Below are positions 8,126-16,904 of a stretch of DNA of 64,000 bases, piece after piece. The translations under genes were made by a program, and so were the position numbers. The notes beneath the pieces are model-generated. The model saw nothing but the letters and a program-made list of their open reading frames with translations, had not been told where the DNA came from and did no database searches. Every line of letters begins with the position of its first letter. The stretch's first letter is position 1. This stretch comes from Halomarina litorea (GTDB lineage Archaea > Halobacteriota > Halobacteria > Halobacteriales > Haloarculaceae), in the NCBI RefSeq assembly GCF_024227715.1, contig NZ_CP100452.1:1-64000 (forward strand), read 5' to 3'.

Positions 8126-9517
8126 ATGGCCGACCAGCCGGACGTCCTGTTTCTCGTCCTGGATTCCATGCGGCGGGACCGGGTCTCGACGTACGGGCAC
8201 CACCGCAAGACGACGCCGACGCTCGACGCACTGGCGAAGCGCGCCTCGGTCTTCGAGAACGCCTTCACGCCCGCGCCGTGGACACTCCCCTCGCACTGCT
8301 CGATGTTCACGGGACTGTTCCCCTCCGAGCACGGCGTCACCAACGGGTTCACCGACCGGGACCTGCGCCTCGCCGAGGAGTTCACGACCGTCACCGAACG
8401 GCTCGCAGAGCGGGGGTACCGCACCGCCGGGTTCTCGAACAACCCGTGGGTAGGGAAGCTCTCGGGGCTCGACCGCGGGTTCGACGAGTACGTCGAGTGG
8501 AACCTCGAAATCGGCGTCGAGGGGGACGCCGACCTCCACACGCGTCGCGAGCGGCTCTACTCGCGCGGGAACACGTGGCTCGGCCACGCCTCCCGCCAGC
8601 CCCTGTTCGCGCTCAAGCGGCCTTTCTTCACGTCCAGCCTGACCGACCGCGCGAAGCGCTGGTTCGACTACACGAGCGGGAGCGACGACCCGACGTTCAC
8701 CTTCATGAACCTCATGGAGGCACACAGTCCGTACTTCCCGCCGAAGGACGCCTTCCGCAAACTCGGGCTGAAGGCACCGAACGAACTCGAACCGCGCCTG
8801 CTGAACACGAGGCTGCTCGCGTACGTGCTCGGCACGCGCGACCTCGGGGACGACGAACGCGAGCGCGTCCTGGAGTTCTACGACGCGGCGCTGCGCTATC
8901 AGGACGCGAAGGTCAACGGACTGCTCACGATGCTCGACGAGCAGGGCCGACTGGACGACACCCTCGTCGTCGTCTGTGCCGACCACGGCAAGACGCTCGG
9001 CGAGTACGACCGCGACGGGACCCCGCCCCACTACGTCCGCGACATCAACGTCAACGTCCCACTCCTCGTGAAGTGGCCCGGCCAGAACGAGGGCGAACGC
9101 GTCGAAGCGCCCGTCGACCTCACCGACCTCCACGAACTCCTGCTGGGCGAGGCCGAATCGAGCGAGGCGTGGGCAGACGACGACGTGGCGCTCACCGAGG
9201 ACCACGTCCCCCACACGGGCCGGGCCTCGAAGCCCGTCACCCACTGGCGCGTGCTCTCGGATTCCGAGTTCAAGTACGCTCGCAGCGAGGAGGGCGAGGA
9301 GTTCGTCTTCGAGCGTCGTGGAGATGCGGACCCCGCGAACCGCAAACCCAACGGCGAGCGACTGGTCGAGGCCGACGAGGCGATGCTGGCGGAGGCACGC
9401 CGCCGACTCGACGAACGCATCGAGACCCTGAACGAGTCGGCGGGTGTCGCGGACGACGCCGACGGGGAACTCGACGGCGACGTGCAGGCGCAGTTGCGGG
9501 ACCTCGGCTACCTATAG
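8126..9517 (+). CDS. Sulfatase-fold (alkaline phosphatase superfamily) hydrolase
   Basis: A 463-residue member of the sulfatase/phosphotransferase superfamily. Metal ligands are suggested by VLDSMRRD (D13) near the N-terminus and CADHGKT (D286, H287). At the nucleophile site the sequence is WTLPSHCSMFTG, with Thr53 where true sulfatases carry Cys or Ser that matures to formylglycine. Thr is the nucleophile in LtaS-type phosphotransferases, so desulfation should not be assumed. There is no signal peptide. The predicted start is leaderless. The 3' end overlaps the convergent beta-propeller gene by 6 bp. It may modify cell-surface glycans. Confidence 0.8.
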   Translation: MADQPDVLFLVLDSMRRDRVSTYGHHRKTTPTLDALAKRASVFENAFTPAPWTLPSHCSMFTGLFPSEHGVTNGFTDRDLRLAEEFTTVTERLAERGYRTAGFSNNPWVGKLSGLDRGFDEYVEWNLEIGVEGDADLHTRRERLYSRGNTWLGHASRQPLFALKRPFFTSSLTDRAKRWFDYTSGSDDPTFTFMNLMEAHSPYFPPKDAFRKLGLKAPNELEPRLLNTRLLAYVLGTRDLGDDERERVLEFYDAALRYQDAKVNGLLTMLDEQGRLDDTLVVVCADHGKTLGEYDRDGTPPHYVRDINVNVPLLVKWPGQNEGERVEAPVDLTDLHELLLGEAESSEAWADDDVALTEDHVPHTGRASKPVTHWRVLSDSEFKYARSEEGEEFVFERRGDADPANRKPNGERLVEADEAMLAEARRRLDERIETLNESAGVADDADGELDGDVQAQLRDLGYL

Positions 9518-10636
9518 GGCCAGCCCCGCGAGCACCTCGGGGCGGTACTGTCTCACCTTCCCGTCGTGGCGGTCGGTGTTGTACGGGTTGACGAACAGGC
9601 CCCGGTCGTCGCTGGCCGCGAGGAAGACGTAGGTGCTGGCGGTGGGAAGCCGCCCGCCGGTGTAGTCGGCCAGCGCACGGCGCTTCCCGTAACTCGCGAG
9701 GGTCTCCCAGCGCTCGAAGTCCACGTCGGAGGAGGAGACGAGGACGTCGGCGCTCGTGGTTCGATTGACCCGCCGGTCGGTCGGCGAGGTGCTGTCGAGG
9801 CCCGTCTCCAGCGCCGTCGAGAAGGCGATCCACTGCGTCCCGTCGTGGCCCCATGTCGCACTGTAGAACACCGACCCGGAGGCGGTCCCGACCACCTCGG
9901 GGTCCGGGTCGTCGTCCAGTTCGTCGCGTGCGACCCGAAGGAGGTGGTTGTCCTCGGCGTAGGTGCAGTCCATCCCCCACAGCACCGCCTCGGGGGTGAA
10001 GGCGAGTTCGACCGCCCGCCAGCGCTGACTGCCGGTGCCGACGACGTCGAGTTCGACCTCCCCGCTCCCCTCGCGCAGGCGGGCGATGCGACACTCCTCG
10101 TCGGCGTCGCCGGTCGTCACCCAGACGTCTCCGGAGTAGGGGTCGGCCTGTATCGCGTGGACGTGGCGCACCTCGGGGAGGGCGAGGAGCGTCGACCACG
10201 ACCGCCCGCCGTCGGTCGATTCGAGGACGTTCGGCACCTCGTCGCCCAGCGGGTACTCCCCGAGCAGGAGGCGGTCGCCGTCCCGACAGAGGGCGGTCGG
10301 GAGGACGCCCATCGGGCCCGACGACCGGGGGAGTTCACGGACGGGCCGCCAGGACGCCCCGCCGTCGCGCGAGAGGAGCAGCCAGCGGTCGAGCGTCGCC
10401 AGCACGGCGTCGCCGGGGAGCGCCCAGACGTTCGTCGTCGGGAACGCCCCGACGGTGTACTCGACGAGTCGCTTCGGGAACCGGGCGGTCAGCGCCTGGC
10501 TCCGGAGGTAGTCACGCCCGCACATGGGGTTGGTGAGACGGCCCGTCGCCGCGAACCGGCCGGGGCGCGTCTCCGCGTAGAGGGTCTGGTAGTCCGACCC
10601 GTACAGCCTCCCGTCGTAGAGTCCGTGGAGTCGCAT
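9512..10636 (-). CDS. Beta-propeller (BNR/sialidase-like repeat) protein
   Basis: A 374-residue protein with several blades carrying Asp-box-like motifs, for example LLLSRDGGASW and LESTDGGRSW, typical of six- or seven-bladed propellers. No secretion signal, lipobox or catalytic sialidase residues are recognisable, so it is more likely a binding or scaffold protein than an enzyme. A T-rich promoter element (TTTTTGTATTC, about 10660-10670) lies about 30 nt upstream, consistent with a leaderless start at 10636. Tail-to-tail overlap of 6 bp with the sulfatase-fold gene. Confidence 0.7.
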   Translation of the reverse strand: MRLHGLYDGRLYGSDYQTLYAETRPGRFAATGRLTNPMCGRDYLRSQALTARFPKRLVEYTVGAFPTTNVWALPGDAVLATLDRWLLLSRDGGASWRPVRELPRSSGPMGVLPTALCRDGDRLLLGEYPLGDEVPNVLESTDGGRSWSTLLALPEVRHVHAIQADPYSGDVWVTTGDADEECRIARLREGSGEVELDVVGTGSQRWRAVELAFTPEAVLWGMDCTYAEDNHLLRVARDELDDDPDPEVVGTASGSVFYSATWGHDGTQWIAFSTALETGLDSTSPTDRRVNRTTSADVLVSSSDVDFERWETLASYGKRRALADYTGGRLPTASTYVFLAASDDRGLFVNPYNTDRHDGKVRQYRPEVLAGLAL

Positions 10637-10749
10637 CGAGTTATCAGACGGTTCGGCAGTGAATACAAAAAGCTACTTCCGGCGTGCGCGCCGGAAAACC
10701 GACAGGCGGAAAGGGCATGAACTGACGTGCTGTAGATGTAGCTGCCGAT

Positions 10750-10757
10750 TAACTATG
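10750..10757 (+). promoter_or_regulatory. TAACTATG promoter box of the DUF4129 operon
   Basis: TTAACTATGCC lies 43 nt before the ATG of the leader cistron and 90 nt before the first operon gene. It is related to the TAACAAAG class but has T at position 5. Confidence 0.45.
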
Positions 10758-10792
10758 CCCGCGTACAGCGCACGTGTGAGCAGTAACCTGTG

Positions 10793-10843
10793 ATGCCAGC
10801 TGGAGTGACTTACTGGAGCGAGAACCGTTCGGTGGTCGGATGA
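10793..10843 (+). CDS. 16-residue leader cistron of the DUF4129 operon
   Basis: A short frame encoding MPAGVTYWSENRSVVG whose TGA stop overlaps the ATG of the next gene as ATGA. A GGTGG lies a few bases before the downstream start. It probably couples translation of the operon to termination on the leader. Coding status is inferred from promoter spacing and overlap only. Confidence 0.45.
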   Translation: MPAGVTYWSENRSVVG

Positions 10844-11586
10844 ACGTCGAACGAGTCGTCTCGCTCGGCGTCATCCTCGCCGTCATCGTCGCGATGGGCG
10901 TCTCTGCGACGACCCTCGAGTCGTCGCTGTCGTCGAACCCCGACGAGGTCATCGACCTCGACTACGAGAACATCCCGCTCGGCCAGGACGCCGTCAGGGA
11001 CGCGAAAGACGAGGTCGAACAGAACAAGGAGAACCCCAACCCGACGGGCGACCCGCGCACCATGCCCGAACAGAAACCCACCGAGGTACAGGCCGGCGGT
11101 GGGGGGCCGAGCGACGACGGGCCCGGCGAGGAGCGCTCGCTCCTCGACCGCCTGCTGGACCTGCTGATGCAGCTCCTGCCGTTCCTCCTGGCGCTGCTCG
11201 CCCTGCTGGTCCTCGCGGCGCTCGCGCGCCGGTACGGTCGACGGCTCCTCGCGCTCCTGCTCGCGCTGGTGCCACAGGACGGCACCGAGTCGACCGACGA
11301 CGACGTCACGTGGACGCCCCACCCGCGAAACGACATCGAACGGGCGTGGCTCTCGATGCTCGACCGCGCCGGCGTCCAGCGCCCCCGGCAGATGACGCCC
11401 GCCGAGTGCGCGAATCAGGCCGTCGCCGCGGGCCTCGACCCCGACGGCGTCCAGCGCCTCCGCACCGCCTTCGAGAAGGTTCGCTACGGCGGCGGGGAGG
11501 TCACCGACGAGGACGCCCGACAGGCCCGCGAGGGCCTCCGCCGGATGGGCCTCGGCGGTGGCGGGAGCCTCGGGGGGAGTAGCTGA
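10840..11586 (+). CDS. DUF4129 membrane protein
   Basis: A 248-residue protein: N-terminal membrane helix (about 5-25), an Asn/Pro/Asp-rich linker, a second strongly hydrophobic segment (about 105-150), and a C-terminal DUF4129 domain (DIERAWLSMLDRAG to the Gly-rich tail). In bacteria DUF4129 is often fused to a transglutaminase domain, which is absent here. It heads a four-gene operon with DUF7269, DUF58 and DUF7519, next to a MoxR ATPase. This is a conserved haloarchaeal gene set thought to assemble or fold envelope proteins. The next gene starts within the stop codon (TGATG). Confidence 0.8.
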   Translation: MNVERVVSLGVILAVIVAMGVSATTLESSLSSNPDEVIDLDYENIPLGQDAVRDAKDEVEQNKENPNPTGDPRTMPEQKPTEVQAGGGGPSDDGPGEERSLLDRLLDLLMQLLPFLLALLALLVLAALARRYGRRLLALLLALVPQDGTESTDDDVTWTPHPRNDIERAWLSMLDRAGVQRPRQMTPAECANQAVAAGLDPDGVQRLRTAFEKVRYGGGEVTDEDARQAREGLRRMGLGGGGSLGGSS

Positions 11587-12305
11587 TGGGCGTCCTCAAG
11601 CGGGCGCTCTGGTACTTCGCGGTCCTGCTCGGCATCGTCGTCTTCGGCGGCGCGCTGGCGGTCCTCCTCGTCCCGTCGCTCCGGGCGGCCCTTCCGGTCG
11701 AGGCACTCGTCGACGTCGCCGGGAGCGACTACCTGCTGGTAGCCGTCTTCGGCGGCCTCGCGCTGGTCGCCCTCCTCGTCATGCTCGTCGCCCGCGCCGT
11801 GGGGAGCGTCGAACAGGAGCGTCCGCCCGAACCGGAGTACGTCGAGCGGGTGCCCCTCCTCGGCGCGGAGTTCGACGACCTCGTCGAGAACGGGGTCGGC
11901 GTCCGCGCCATGCTGTCCGGCGACGAGGCCGACCGCATCCGCGAGCGACTCCGCGAGCAGGCGACTCGCACGCTGATGCGAAAGCGCAACCTCTCGCGCG
12001 AGCGGGCGGACGACCTCGTCGAGCGCGGCGCGTGGACCGACCGCCGCGTCCCGAGTGCGTTCCTCGCCGGCGGAAGCATCCCGACGAAGGCCCGCGTCAA
12101 GGCCGCGATTCGCGGCCAGACGTGGCTGCAGTTCGCCGCCAGCGAGACGGCCGACGAGATCGTCCGTCTCGCCGACGAGCGACACGACCGGTCCGTGCGG
12201 ACGGGCGCGGGTGACCGGCCGACCGACGCCTCGGCGTCGTCATCGACGGCCACGACCCCGCCTGGCGGACGACCCGCCGCGACTGACGGAGGCGACGAAC
12301 GATGA
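11586..12305 (+). CDS. DUF7269-type membrane protein
   Basis: A 239-residue protein with two N-terminal membrane helices (about 8-30 and 45-70) and a cytoplasmic helical domain containing RERLREQATRTLMRKRNLSRE, then a disordered Ser/Thr/Pro-rich tail. The order DUF4129, this gene, DUF58 with overlapping starts and stops matches the conserved haloarchaeal operon in which it is called DUF7269. Function unknown; probably a structural component of the MoxR/DUF58 system. Confidence 0.7.
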   Translation: MGVLKRALWYFAVLLGIVVFGGALAVLLVPSLRAALPVEALVDVAGSDYLLVAVFGGLALVALLVMLVARAVGSVEQERPPEPEYVERVPLLGAEFDDLVENGVGVRAMLSGDEADRIRERLREQATRTLMRKRNLSRERADDLVERGAWTDRRVPSAFLAGGSIPTKARVKAAIRGQTWLQFAASETADEIVRLADERHDRSVRTGAGDRPTDASASSSTATTPPGGRPAATDGGDER

Positions 12306-13651
12306 GCGAGACTACTACCACCACCAGCTTCGAACACGCGAGCACCGCCGGCGGGACCGAGGACGACGACCGGGTCGTCGAGAGCGAGGTCCGCCGGACC
12401 GGGCGCTGGCGCGGTATCGTCGCCGTCGCCCTGCTGGCGGGGTCGATGGGCGTCCTCGCCGCCCGCCCGCTCGTCCTCCTGATGGGCATCGTCGGCGCGA
12501 CGTTCGCGGCCTACCCCCGGCTGACGGGGACGCCGAACCCCACCGTCCGTATCGAGCGCGAACTGAGCGACGACACGCCGGGCCGGGGCGACGAGGTGGA
12601 GGTGACCGTCCGCGTCACCAACACCGGTCGATGGCCGCTCTCGGACGTGCGCGTCGTCGACGGCGTGCCGCCGATACTCGCCGTCCGGGACGGGTCGCCG
12701 CGCCACGGGACGTTCCTCTGGCCGGGTCGGTCGAGCGAGTTCAGCTACACCGTCGGCGCGGAGTACGGGCGCCACCAGTTCGTCCCCGCGACGGTCATCG
12801 TCCGCGACGTCAGCGGCGGCCGGGAACTGTCCGCGGCGGTCGACTCCGCCGAGAAGACGGTGTTGACGTGTACGGACGCGGTGCCCGAGGTCCCCCTCCG
12901 CAAACGGACGCAGTACCACTTCGGTCGCCTCGTCACCGACGACGGGGGGAGCGGCATCGAGTTCCACCGCACCCGCGAGTACCAGCAGGGCGACCCGATG
13001 AGCCGGGTCGACTGGAAGCGCTTCGCCCGGACGGGACAGCTCACGACCATCGAGTTCCGCGAGGAGCGCGCCGCCTCGGTCGTGTTGCTCATCGACGCCC
13101 GCCCGAGCGCCTACCGCGCCAGCGCCGAGGGCGAACCCCACGGGCTGGCGTACAACCTCGCCGGGGCCGAGCAACTGCTGACCGCGCTCGGCGACACCCG
13201 CGACTACGTCGGCCTCGCGGCCATCGGTCGGGAGTTCTGCTGGCTCTCCTCCGGGACGGGCGTCGAACACGAACTCACCGCCCGCGAGTTGCTCGCGGCC
13301 CACCCGACGCTCTCGACCATCCCGCCGGAGGACGACGAGGTGGCGGACGCCGAACAGCAGGCGACCGAACTCCGCAAACGACTGGCCAACGATACCCAGG
13401 TCATCCTGCTCTCGCCGCTGGCCGACGAGTTCGTCACGTCGCTGGCGCTCTCGCTGGAGGCGACCAGCCACCCCGTCACCGTCGTCAGCCCGGACGTGAC
13501 GAGCGACGCGACGCCGGGTGCACGCCTCGCCCGCGTCGAGCGTGACAACCGCATCCACTCGCTGCGCGAGGCGGAGATACCCGTCGTGAACTGGACGCCG
13601 GACCAGCCACTCGGAACCTCCATCGTCCACGCACAGGAGGTGGCCGGATGA
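12302..13651 (+). CDS. DUF58 domain protein (MoxR partner)
   Basis: A 449-residue protein with two membrane helices near residues 35-70, a beta-rich region, then the DUF58 signature REYQQGDPMSRVDWKRFART followed by a von Willebrand A-like segment (VVLLIDARPSAYRA). DUF58 proteins work with MoxR AAA+ ATPases, whose gene lies on the opposite strand at 15.2-16.2 kb. Starts and stops overlap both neighbours by 4 bp, so synthesis is coupled. The exact substrate of the complex is not known. Confidence 0.88.
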   Translation: MSETTTTTSFEHASTAGGTEDDDRVVESEVRRTGRWRGIVAVALLAGSMGVLAARPLVLLMGIVGATFAAYPRLTGTPNPTVRIERELSDDTPGRGDEVEVTVRVTNTGRWPLSDVRVVDGVPPILAVRDGSPRHGTFLWPGRSSEFSYTVGAEYGRHQFVPATVIVRDVSGGRELSAAVDSAEKTVLTCTDAVPEVPLRKRTQYHFGRLVTDDGGSGIEFHRTREYQQGDPMSRVDWKRFARTGQLTTIEFREERAASVVLLIDARPSAYRASAEGEPHGLAYNLAGAEQLLTALGDTRDYVGLAAIGREFCWLSSGTGVEHELTARELLAAHPTLSTIPPEDDEVADAEQQATELRKRLANDTQVILLSPLADEFVTSLALSLEATSHPVTVVSPDVTSDATPGARLARVERDNRIHSLREAEIPVVNWTPDQPLGTSIVHAQEVAG

Positions 13652-14343
13652 CGCGCGTCGTCTACCGCCCGACCCGCATCAGTTCGACGGTGGCGGTCCT
13701 CGCCGCCGCCGCGAGCGTCGGGTTCGTCGCCAACGCACCCGGTCAGCTGATGGCCGTCGGCACCGCCCTCGGGGGATGCGTCGTCCTCGCCCTCGGCGCG
13801 GCGCTCCACCGCCGAGGGTTCTGGTTCTTCGGCCTCCCCATCGCGCTGGTCGGCCTCGGCGTGTCGCTGTCGGCCATCGGCGTCGGGTTCGTCATGACTG
13901 GATCCACCCGCATCACCGAACGCGCCGAACTGGTCGGCCTGCTCGGCATCCCGCTGGTCGCCCTCGGCGTCGTCCCCCTCCACAAGCGCGTGGCCCGTCG
14001 CCTCGTCTCGGCCGGCCTCGTCTTCCTCGTCGTGGGGGCCGTCCTCAGCGGGATGCTCCACGGGACGGGCCTCGAACCCCTCCCCCTGCTAGCGAGTCTC
14101 GCGGCCGCAGTGGTCGCGTGGGACGCCGGCGAACAGGCCATCAACCTCGGCGAGCAACTGGGTCGCAGCGCCCGCACCTGGCCCGTCGAACTGAGCCACA
14201 CCGGCGGAACCGTCGTCTTCGGCGGGTTGAGTATCGGGACGGCGATGACGCTCTACGGCGCGAACGTGACTGGACTCCCAATCGAGACCCTTCTCTTACT
14301 GCTCGCGGCGGCCGTCGTGCTGATGATGGCGCTGTACAAGTAG
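13648..14343 (+). CDS. DUF7519-type membrane protein
   Basis: A 231-residue, mostly hydrophobic protein with about seven predicted membrane helices and short loops; RRGFWFFGLPIALVGLGVSL and ELSHTGGTVVFGG are the most distinctive segments. It is the last gene of the operon and overlaps the DUF58 gene by four bases. Position and topology match the haloarchaeal DUF7519 family. Function unknown, presumably the membrane part of the MoxR/DUF58 system. Confidence 0.7.
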   Translation: MTRVVYRPTRISSTVAVLAAAASVGFVANAPGQLMAVGTALGGCVVLALGAALHRRGFWFFGLPIALVGLGVSLSAIGVGFVMTGSTRITERAELVGLLGIPLVALGVVPLHKRVARRLVSAGLVFLVVGAVLSGMLHGTGLEPLPLLASLAAAVVAWDAGEQAINLGEQLGRSARTWPVELSHTGGTVVFGGLSIGTAMTLYGANVTGLPIETLLLLLAAAVVLMMALYK

Positions 14344-14527
14344 CGTCGCCCTCCTCCCCCTTCTCGCGCTCTTCCCCCACCTCCCGACTGACGTGCCGCC
14401 AGCGTTTACTAGCCAAGCGCCGTGGTCGCTTTCGCTCCGACCTTTCTGCACCGCCAGTGCTGTAGACGTACTGGGGTTGAGCCGATGTGCGAGTGCTCCA
14501 TCTATGACCCTACGCTGAGGCAGAACA

Positions 14528-15139
14528 TCAGTGGCGAATTCTGACTGCGACCGTTTTGATTAGCAGTCGGGTTCGATAGCCAAACTGGAGGCAAGCGAAC
14601 CATGCCCATCCAAGCAGGAGACCAACGGCGTGAGCGCTAATCGATTGACCTGGTGGGGCAGTGAGAATGCCAAGGGCACGACCCACCGTCTGTGCAGTAC
14701 TTGAGAAGACAACGACCGACAACAACAGTCCGCCTACGAGTTTGGCAGTGTCTTCGAAATCAGCTTTACCCGACCGGAGAAACGATTGCGTGTCTTTCAG
14801 CAAAACCAACGCCAAGTATCCGGTCAAGGCCTTCGTAAGACCGCTCGCTCCGAGTGGGTGAGCATAGCGCAGCAGTACGGGAATAATTATTGACAGATAT
14901 AGCGCCCCTACGGCAAACCCTGCGTATCCAACGGTCCCAATCCGCCGCTCGGTCACCCACCCCAGAATAACGAGGACAACGACGTTTCCTCGGTAGTGGT
15001 CAACTCCGGAGTGGAGCCACGGCCCATACCACAGGTAGCTGACGTGGTACGGGTCAAGCTTGGCGAGGTGAACAGCGGTCATCCCCACCACGATTAGAAC
15101 CGTTGCCACCGGGATTCTACTGAAACTGCTCGTATTCAA
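14528..15139 (-). CDS. Rhomboid-family intramembrane serine protease
   Basis: A 203-residue polytopic protein with the rhomboid features in order: HSGVDHYRGN (loop 1/TM2 His and Asn), GASG with the catalytic Ser, and SAHAVG with the catalytic His in the last core helix. It should cleave membrane proteins within a helix; no substrate is indicated. The start appears to be TTG at 15139, about 31 nt downstream of a TATATATTCTC box. Base composition is visibly lower in GC than both neighbours and codon use is different (more ATA, TTG, AAT), suggesting recent acquisition. Confidence 0.78.
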   Translation of the reverse strand: MNTSSFSRIPVATVLIVVGMTAVHLAKLDPYHVSYLWYGPWLHSGVDHYRGNVVVLVILGWVTERRIGTVGYAGFAVGALYLSIIIPVLLRYAHPLGASGLTKALTGYLALVLLKDTQSFLRSGKADFEDTAKLVGGLLLSVVVFSSTAQTVGRALGILTAPPGQSISAHAVGLLLGWAWFACLQFGYRTRLLIKTVAVRIRH

Positions 15140-15233
15140 TAATCAGCTTATATCAATGAGAATATATGGATGTGTCGAGTGGGATTGTATATTTCGACGA
15201 GACACGAAACAGAGCGAGCGCCTTTCAGCCGAC

Positions 15234-16202
15234 TTACTGCTGCTGCTGGGTGTACTGCACCGTCGGCACCTCGATGTCGTCGAGGATGTCCCGGACGACG
15301 GTGCGCTTGTCGACGTTGCCGACGCGGGCGTCCGCGGTGAGGACGATACGGTGGGCGAGGACAGGCGGCGCGATGGTCTTGACCTCGTCGGGGGTGACGT
15401 ACATCCGGCCGTTGATGGCCGCGAGCGCCCGCGACACCTCGAAGAGGCGCTGAGTCGCACGCGGGGAGACGCCAGTCTTCACGCGGGAGTTCTCGCGGGT
15501 GGCCCGGCAGACGCGGGTGATGTAGCGTCGGACGTCCGGGTCGACGTGGACCCGTTCGACCGTCTCGCGGAGGTCGGCGGGTTCGCCGTCGTCACAGACC
15601 CGCCCGGCGGAGGGCGTCGCGGTGGTGCGCTCGGCGCGCCGGTTGATGATCTCCAGTTCGCCCTCCTCGTCGGGGTAGCCGATGCTGGTCTTGATGATGA
15701 AGCGGTCCTTCTGGGCCTCGGGCAGCGGGAAGGTCCCCTCCTGTTCGACGGGGTTCTGCGTCGCGATGACGAAGAACGGCTGGGGGAGCATGTGCGTCTC
15801 GCCGTCGACGGTGACCTGTCCCTCCTCCATGGCTTCGAGGAGGGCGGACTGCGTCTTCGGCGAGGCGCGGTTGATCTCGTCGGCGAGGACGATGTTCGCG
15901 AAGATGGGACCGGGCTGGAACTCGAACTCGCGGGTCTTCTCGTTGAAGATGTGGGTACCCGTCACGTCGGAGGGGAGGAGGTCGGGCGTGAACTGGATGC
16001 GCGAAAAGGAGAGGCCGAGGGCGGTGGCGAACGACCGTGCGGTCAGCGTCTTCCCGGTCCCCGGCACGTCCTCCAGCAGGACGTGCCCGCCGGCGAGAAA
16101 GCCCGTTAGCACCGTCCGCATGACCTTTCGGTCGGCGATGACGGCCCGTCCGACCTCGTCGAGTATCGCGTTGCTCCGCGAGTGCACGTCCTGTATCTCC
16201 AT
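15234..16202 (-). CDS. MoxR-family AAA+ ATPase
   Basis: A 322-residue AAA+ chaperone-like ATPase. Walker A is EDVPGTGKT (about residues 45-53), Walker B LADEINRASPKTQ, then the MoxR motif ALLEAMEEGQVTVDGE and sensor 1 ATQNPVEQEGTFPLPEAQ. MoxR proteins act with DUF58/vWA partners; those genes lie just downstream on the other strand. I chose MEIQDV at 16202 because a TAACAAAG box lies 31 nt upstream, so an upstream in-frame ATG at 16241 would precede the transcript. The tail Gln-rich end TQQQQ is unremarkable. Confidence 0.9.
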   Translation of the reverse strand: MEIQDVHSRSNAILDEVGRAVIADRKVMRTVLTGFLAGGHVLLEDVPGTGKTLTARSFATALGLSFSRIQFTPDLLPSDVTGTHIFNEKTREFEFQPGPIFANIVLADEINRASPKTQSALLEAMEEGQVTVDGETHMLPQPFFVIATQNPVEQEGTFPLPEAQKDRFIIKTSIGYPDEEGELEIINRRAERTTATPSAGRVCDDGEPADLRETVERVHVDPDVRRYITRVCRATRENSRVKTGVSPRATQRLFEVSRALAAINGRMYVTPDEVKTIAPPVLAHRIVLTADARVGNVDKRTVVRDILDDIEVPTVQYTQQQQ

Positions 16203-16225
16203 ACGGGCTATCGTCCACGACCGGG

Positions 16226-16233
16226 CTTTGTTA
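16226..16233 (-). promoter_or_regulatory. TAACAAAG promoter box of the MoxR gene
   Basis: GATAACAAAGCCC reads toward the MoxR gene with 31 nt from its T to the ATG at 16202, which supports that start and a leaderless message. Confidence 0.65.
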
Positions 16234-16421
16234 TCGCCCACATAAGGGTCGTAACTACTCCCCGGCTCCCGCGACCGTCGCGACCATCGATAGCCGGGTC
16301 CCGGAGCGAAGCTGCCGGTACGGGGGTCGAGAGACCCGAGAACGGATCATTTCGCGCTCATCGAGTCCTCGGTAAGACGACGTATAACTAATCCGGGTGG
16401 CGCTGTACGGAGCCTCGGAGC

Positions 16422-16436
16422 GTGAACCCAACATGA
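16422..16436 (+). CDS. Possible 4-residue leader cistron
   Basis: GTG-initiated MNPT whose TGA overlaps the ATG of the next gene. A TAACTAAT box (16385-16392) lies 37 nt before the GTG. Very short, so chance is a serious alternative. Confidence 0.25.
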   Translation: MNPT

Positions 16437-16831
16437 GTCAGAACCCACAGGGTCACAACTCGCAGGCTGCAGCCCAGAGCACCGCGCAGGGGAGCCAGCA
16501 GGGCACCCAGCAAGGCACCGCTCAGGGCGGCCAGCAGGCACAGGGAACGCCCCAGCAGAACCAGCCGAACGCGCAGAACCAGCAGGCGCGACAGCCCCAG
16601 CAGAGCACCACCGAGGAGGTGGGCAGTTGGTTCGCGGAGACCACTGTCCGCGCCGGTGTGCTCGTGCTCGGGGTCGTCGTTCTGCTGTTCGCGCTCGGTC
16701 AGGCCGCGGGTGCGCCCCTGTTGGAGGCGGTCGGTGAGTTCTTCGCCGGCTTCGGCGTGTGGCTCGTCGTCGCCTTCTTTGCGCTCCTGCTGATCGTCGC
16801 CGCGACCAAGAGTTGGCGCACCGTCAACTGA
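16433..16831 (+). CDS. Gln-rich membrane protein
   Basis: A 132-residue protein. Residues 1-65 are a low-complexity Gln/Gly/Ala/Asn/Thr tract (for example SQQGTQQGTAQGGQQAQG), unusual in this Asp/Glu-rich proteome. Two membrane helices follow (about 76-98 and 105-127) with a short basic tail SWRTVN. No family recognised; related haloarchaeal proteins of this form are labelled hypothetical. The start at 16433 follows a TAACTAAT box by 48 nt. The polar tract could mediate assembly or surface display, but this is a guess. Confidence 0.65.
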   Translation: MSQNPQGHNSQAAAQSTAQGSQQGTQQGTAQGGQQAQGTPQQNQPNAQNQQARQPQQSTTEEVGSWFAETTVRAGVLVLGVVVLLFALGQAAGAPLLEAVGEFFAGFGVWLVVAFFALLLIVAATKSWRTVN

Positions 16832-16904
16832 GCCGCGGTCCGACGTCGGCATCTTTCACGCGAACGGTTAACACGACCGTACCGCTGGGAGGGAACCTCT
16901 TACG

